Below, piece by piece: positions 24,414 to 25,491 of a DNA stretch of 25,491 nucleotides. The first letter of the stretch is position 1. The number at the start of each line of letters is the position of its first letter. The DNA is taken from the NCBI GenBank assembly GCA_964626735.1, contig CAZVIJ010000025.1, positions 1-25,491 of the forward strand, written 5' to 3'. The translations under genes were made by a program, and so were the position numbers. Below the pieces are notes generated by a model that was given only the letters and a program-made list of their open reading frames with translations, was not told the origin of the DNA and made no database searches. This stretch comes from CAZVIJ01 sp964626735. Its GTDB lineage: Bacteria; Patescibacteriota; Dojkabacteria; JAOAGR01.

Positions 24414-25491
24414 ATGAATATTACCGAGGTTATCCAGGGAGAAACATTTTTCCCCACCGACATGAAAGACTATATTGAGTTAGATGCTGACTACGTGCCT
24501 TACGATCAGGCGCTATTTTGGAAATTCAACGATTGCTACTGGAAGCACTCGGATCTTTGGAATCAGCAGTATGGCGAGCACTTCGAAGAATCCCTGCCTG
24601 CAGGAGTCTCCGAATCGCACCGAGAGGAATTTGTGGAACGATCGGCAACGAAATTTATCTCACACTGTGACGCGTTAGCTCAGGCGAATAGCCTACCCGA
24701 GTCTATCATCGTCTTCGAGCAGGGACCCGGAACGGGAACGTATGCGGAATTTTTTTTGAAAAAACTGCAATCTATTGCGCCGCAAAAAAATTACTTTGAC
24801 AAAATACGTTATGTGCTTTCGGACACATCGGAAGAATTATGCAAGCACCTTTCCGATAGGTTGGGCGAATTCGATGATAAAGTACGTATATACCATCAAA
24901 AAGACCAGTTCGATGTACCTGCTGACGTACTTGGAAAAGCGCTATTTATAAGGCACAGCAATATGTGGGATCAGCTCCCCAGCAAGCTGTACACGAAAAA
25001 AGACGGTGCCGTACATGAAATCTACGTCAAGACCGTCTTAAACTCTGATATCGAGTCTATGCTCGAAGGATCTTCGATACGCTTTGAGCAGGTTGTCGAG
25101 GCATTGAAAAACGGCGATCTCGAAAGCGTGATTATGGCAGAGCCCTCGATATGGAAGACGATAGTGAAAAATTTGGCCTTAATCGAACAAAGCGATGTTT
25201 ACGATGAAACGCAGCTCGAGGAAACGTATCGCCCGATACTAGAATTCTACGGGGGTCTCGCATCTGAAGGACAGGATATACTGCTTAATGTCGGGGCGCT
25301 CAAGAATGCCCGAATACTAGGTGACCAAGTTTTGTCGGATTACGGATATATCGAAATAGTGGATATCTTCGTTGAGGACTTCGAAAAACGAAATCAATTC
25401 CTTCGCCCGCGCAAATTTGACGGAGCGGTGGCCTTGGGGATACATCAAAAGTTGGTCTGGTCATATCTGAATGCGGCAAACTTGTTAGCAC
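24414..25491 (+). CDS. MidA-like SAM-dependent methyltransferase, 3' end beyond window
   Basis: 359 residues are open from ATG 24414 to the window end with no stop, so the C-terminus is missing. The SAM-binding motif I is IIVFEQGPGTGTYAEFFL (Gly104, Gly106, Gly108), followed by VLSDTSEEL (Asp137) at the end of the second strand, and by NMWDQLPSKLY (183-193), which resembles the NEFxDALP motif of the MidA/NDUFAF7 group. In mitochondria this group methylates an arginine of complex I; bacterial members have no firm role, and no complex I gene is seen here. The fold and cofactor are well supported; the MidA assignment is moderate and the substrate is unknown. It is divergent from the GH18 gene with a 104-base region between them. 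Confidence 0.75.
   Translation, partial: MNITEVIQGETFFPTDMKDYIELDADYVPYDQALFWKFNDCYWKHSDLWNQQYGEHFEESLPAGVSESHREEFVERSATKFISHCDALAQANSLPESIIVFEQGPGTGTYAEFFLKKLQSIAPQKNYFDKIRYVLSDTSEELCKHLSDRLGEFDDKVRIYHQKDQFDVPADVLGKALFIRHSNMWDQLPSKLYTKKDGAVHEIYVKTVLNSDIESMLEGSSIRFEQVVEALKNGDLESVIMAEPSIWKTIVKNLALIEQSDVYDETQLEETYRPILEFYGGLASEGQDILLNVGALKNARILGDQVLSDYGYIEIVDIFVEDFEKRNQFLRPRKFDGAVALGIHQKLVWSYLNAANLLA

Noticed and set aside
1..25491. TGA reassigned to glycine, as in some CPR lineages
   Set aside because: TGA ends several genes at natural points (1385, 2002, 2918, 21126) right beside the next start, so it works as a stop here.
1..25491. tRNA, rRNA, CRISPR array, insertion sequence or prophage
   Set aside because: No cloverleaf-like intergenic sequence, regular repeat array, transposase or phage gene is seen; intergenic regions are all under 150 bases.

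Overview
The window looks like a gene-dense stretch of a metagenome-assembled bacterial genome, most plausibly from the Candidate Phyla Radiation (Patescibacteria). The reasons are the mix of type IV pilus genes with a lone CheY-like regulator, very large cysteine-bearing exported proteins joined by Pro/Thr linkers, a DUF3048 protein, near-leaderless gene starts and two 10-N scaffold gaps. The phylum is an inference and I would not name a class. TGA is used as an ordinary stop, so code 11 fits. There is no rRNA, tRNA, CRISPR array or insertion sequence that I can see, and no gene-free stretch longer than 300 bases.

Region 1 (1-10358, all +) is a type IV pilus locus. A pilin-like protein cut by the window edge is followed by PilV-, PilW- and PilX-like minor pilins, a single-domain response regulator, a huge exported protein in the place where proteobacterial loci carry the tip adhesin pilY1, and then pilM, pilN and pilO. 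The huge protein is broken by an N gap at 6701-6710. A 10-base repeat on both sides of the break, in matching reading frame, indicates that the two pieces are one gene of about 1394 codons.

Region 2 (10439-17754, +) holds gyrB and a 1780-residue exported protein. The latter carries a lysozyme-like domain and a VanW-like domain near its C-terminus, so it probably acts on or binds the cell wall.

Region 3 (17751-19589, -) has a small four-helix membrane protein and a DUF3048 (YerB-like) anchored protein. Their stop meets that of the giant protein with a 4-base overlap.

Region 4 (19738-23177, +) is a signalling pair: an exported FecR-domain protein and a CHASE2 class III nucleotide cyclase. The cyclase is cut by the second N gap (22920-22929). 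Closing that gap on a 3-base overlap gives a continuous 661-residue protein whose tail looks like a separate small ORF. A 13-bp inverted repeat lies between this pair and the divergent DUF3048 gene.

Region 5 (23179-25491) has a membrane-anchored GH18 glycosidase on the minus strand and, divergent from it, a MidA-like methyltransferase running off the window end. Overall the genes describe a cell-surface programme: pilus fibre and motor-linked inner-membrane proteins, a likely tip adhesin, wall-active enzymes, and intracellular signalling (CheY, cyclic nucleotide) that could control them.
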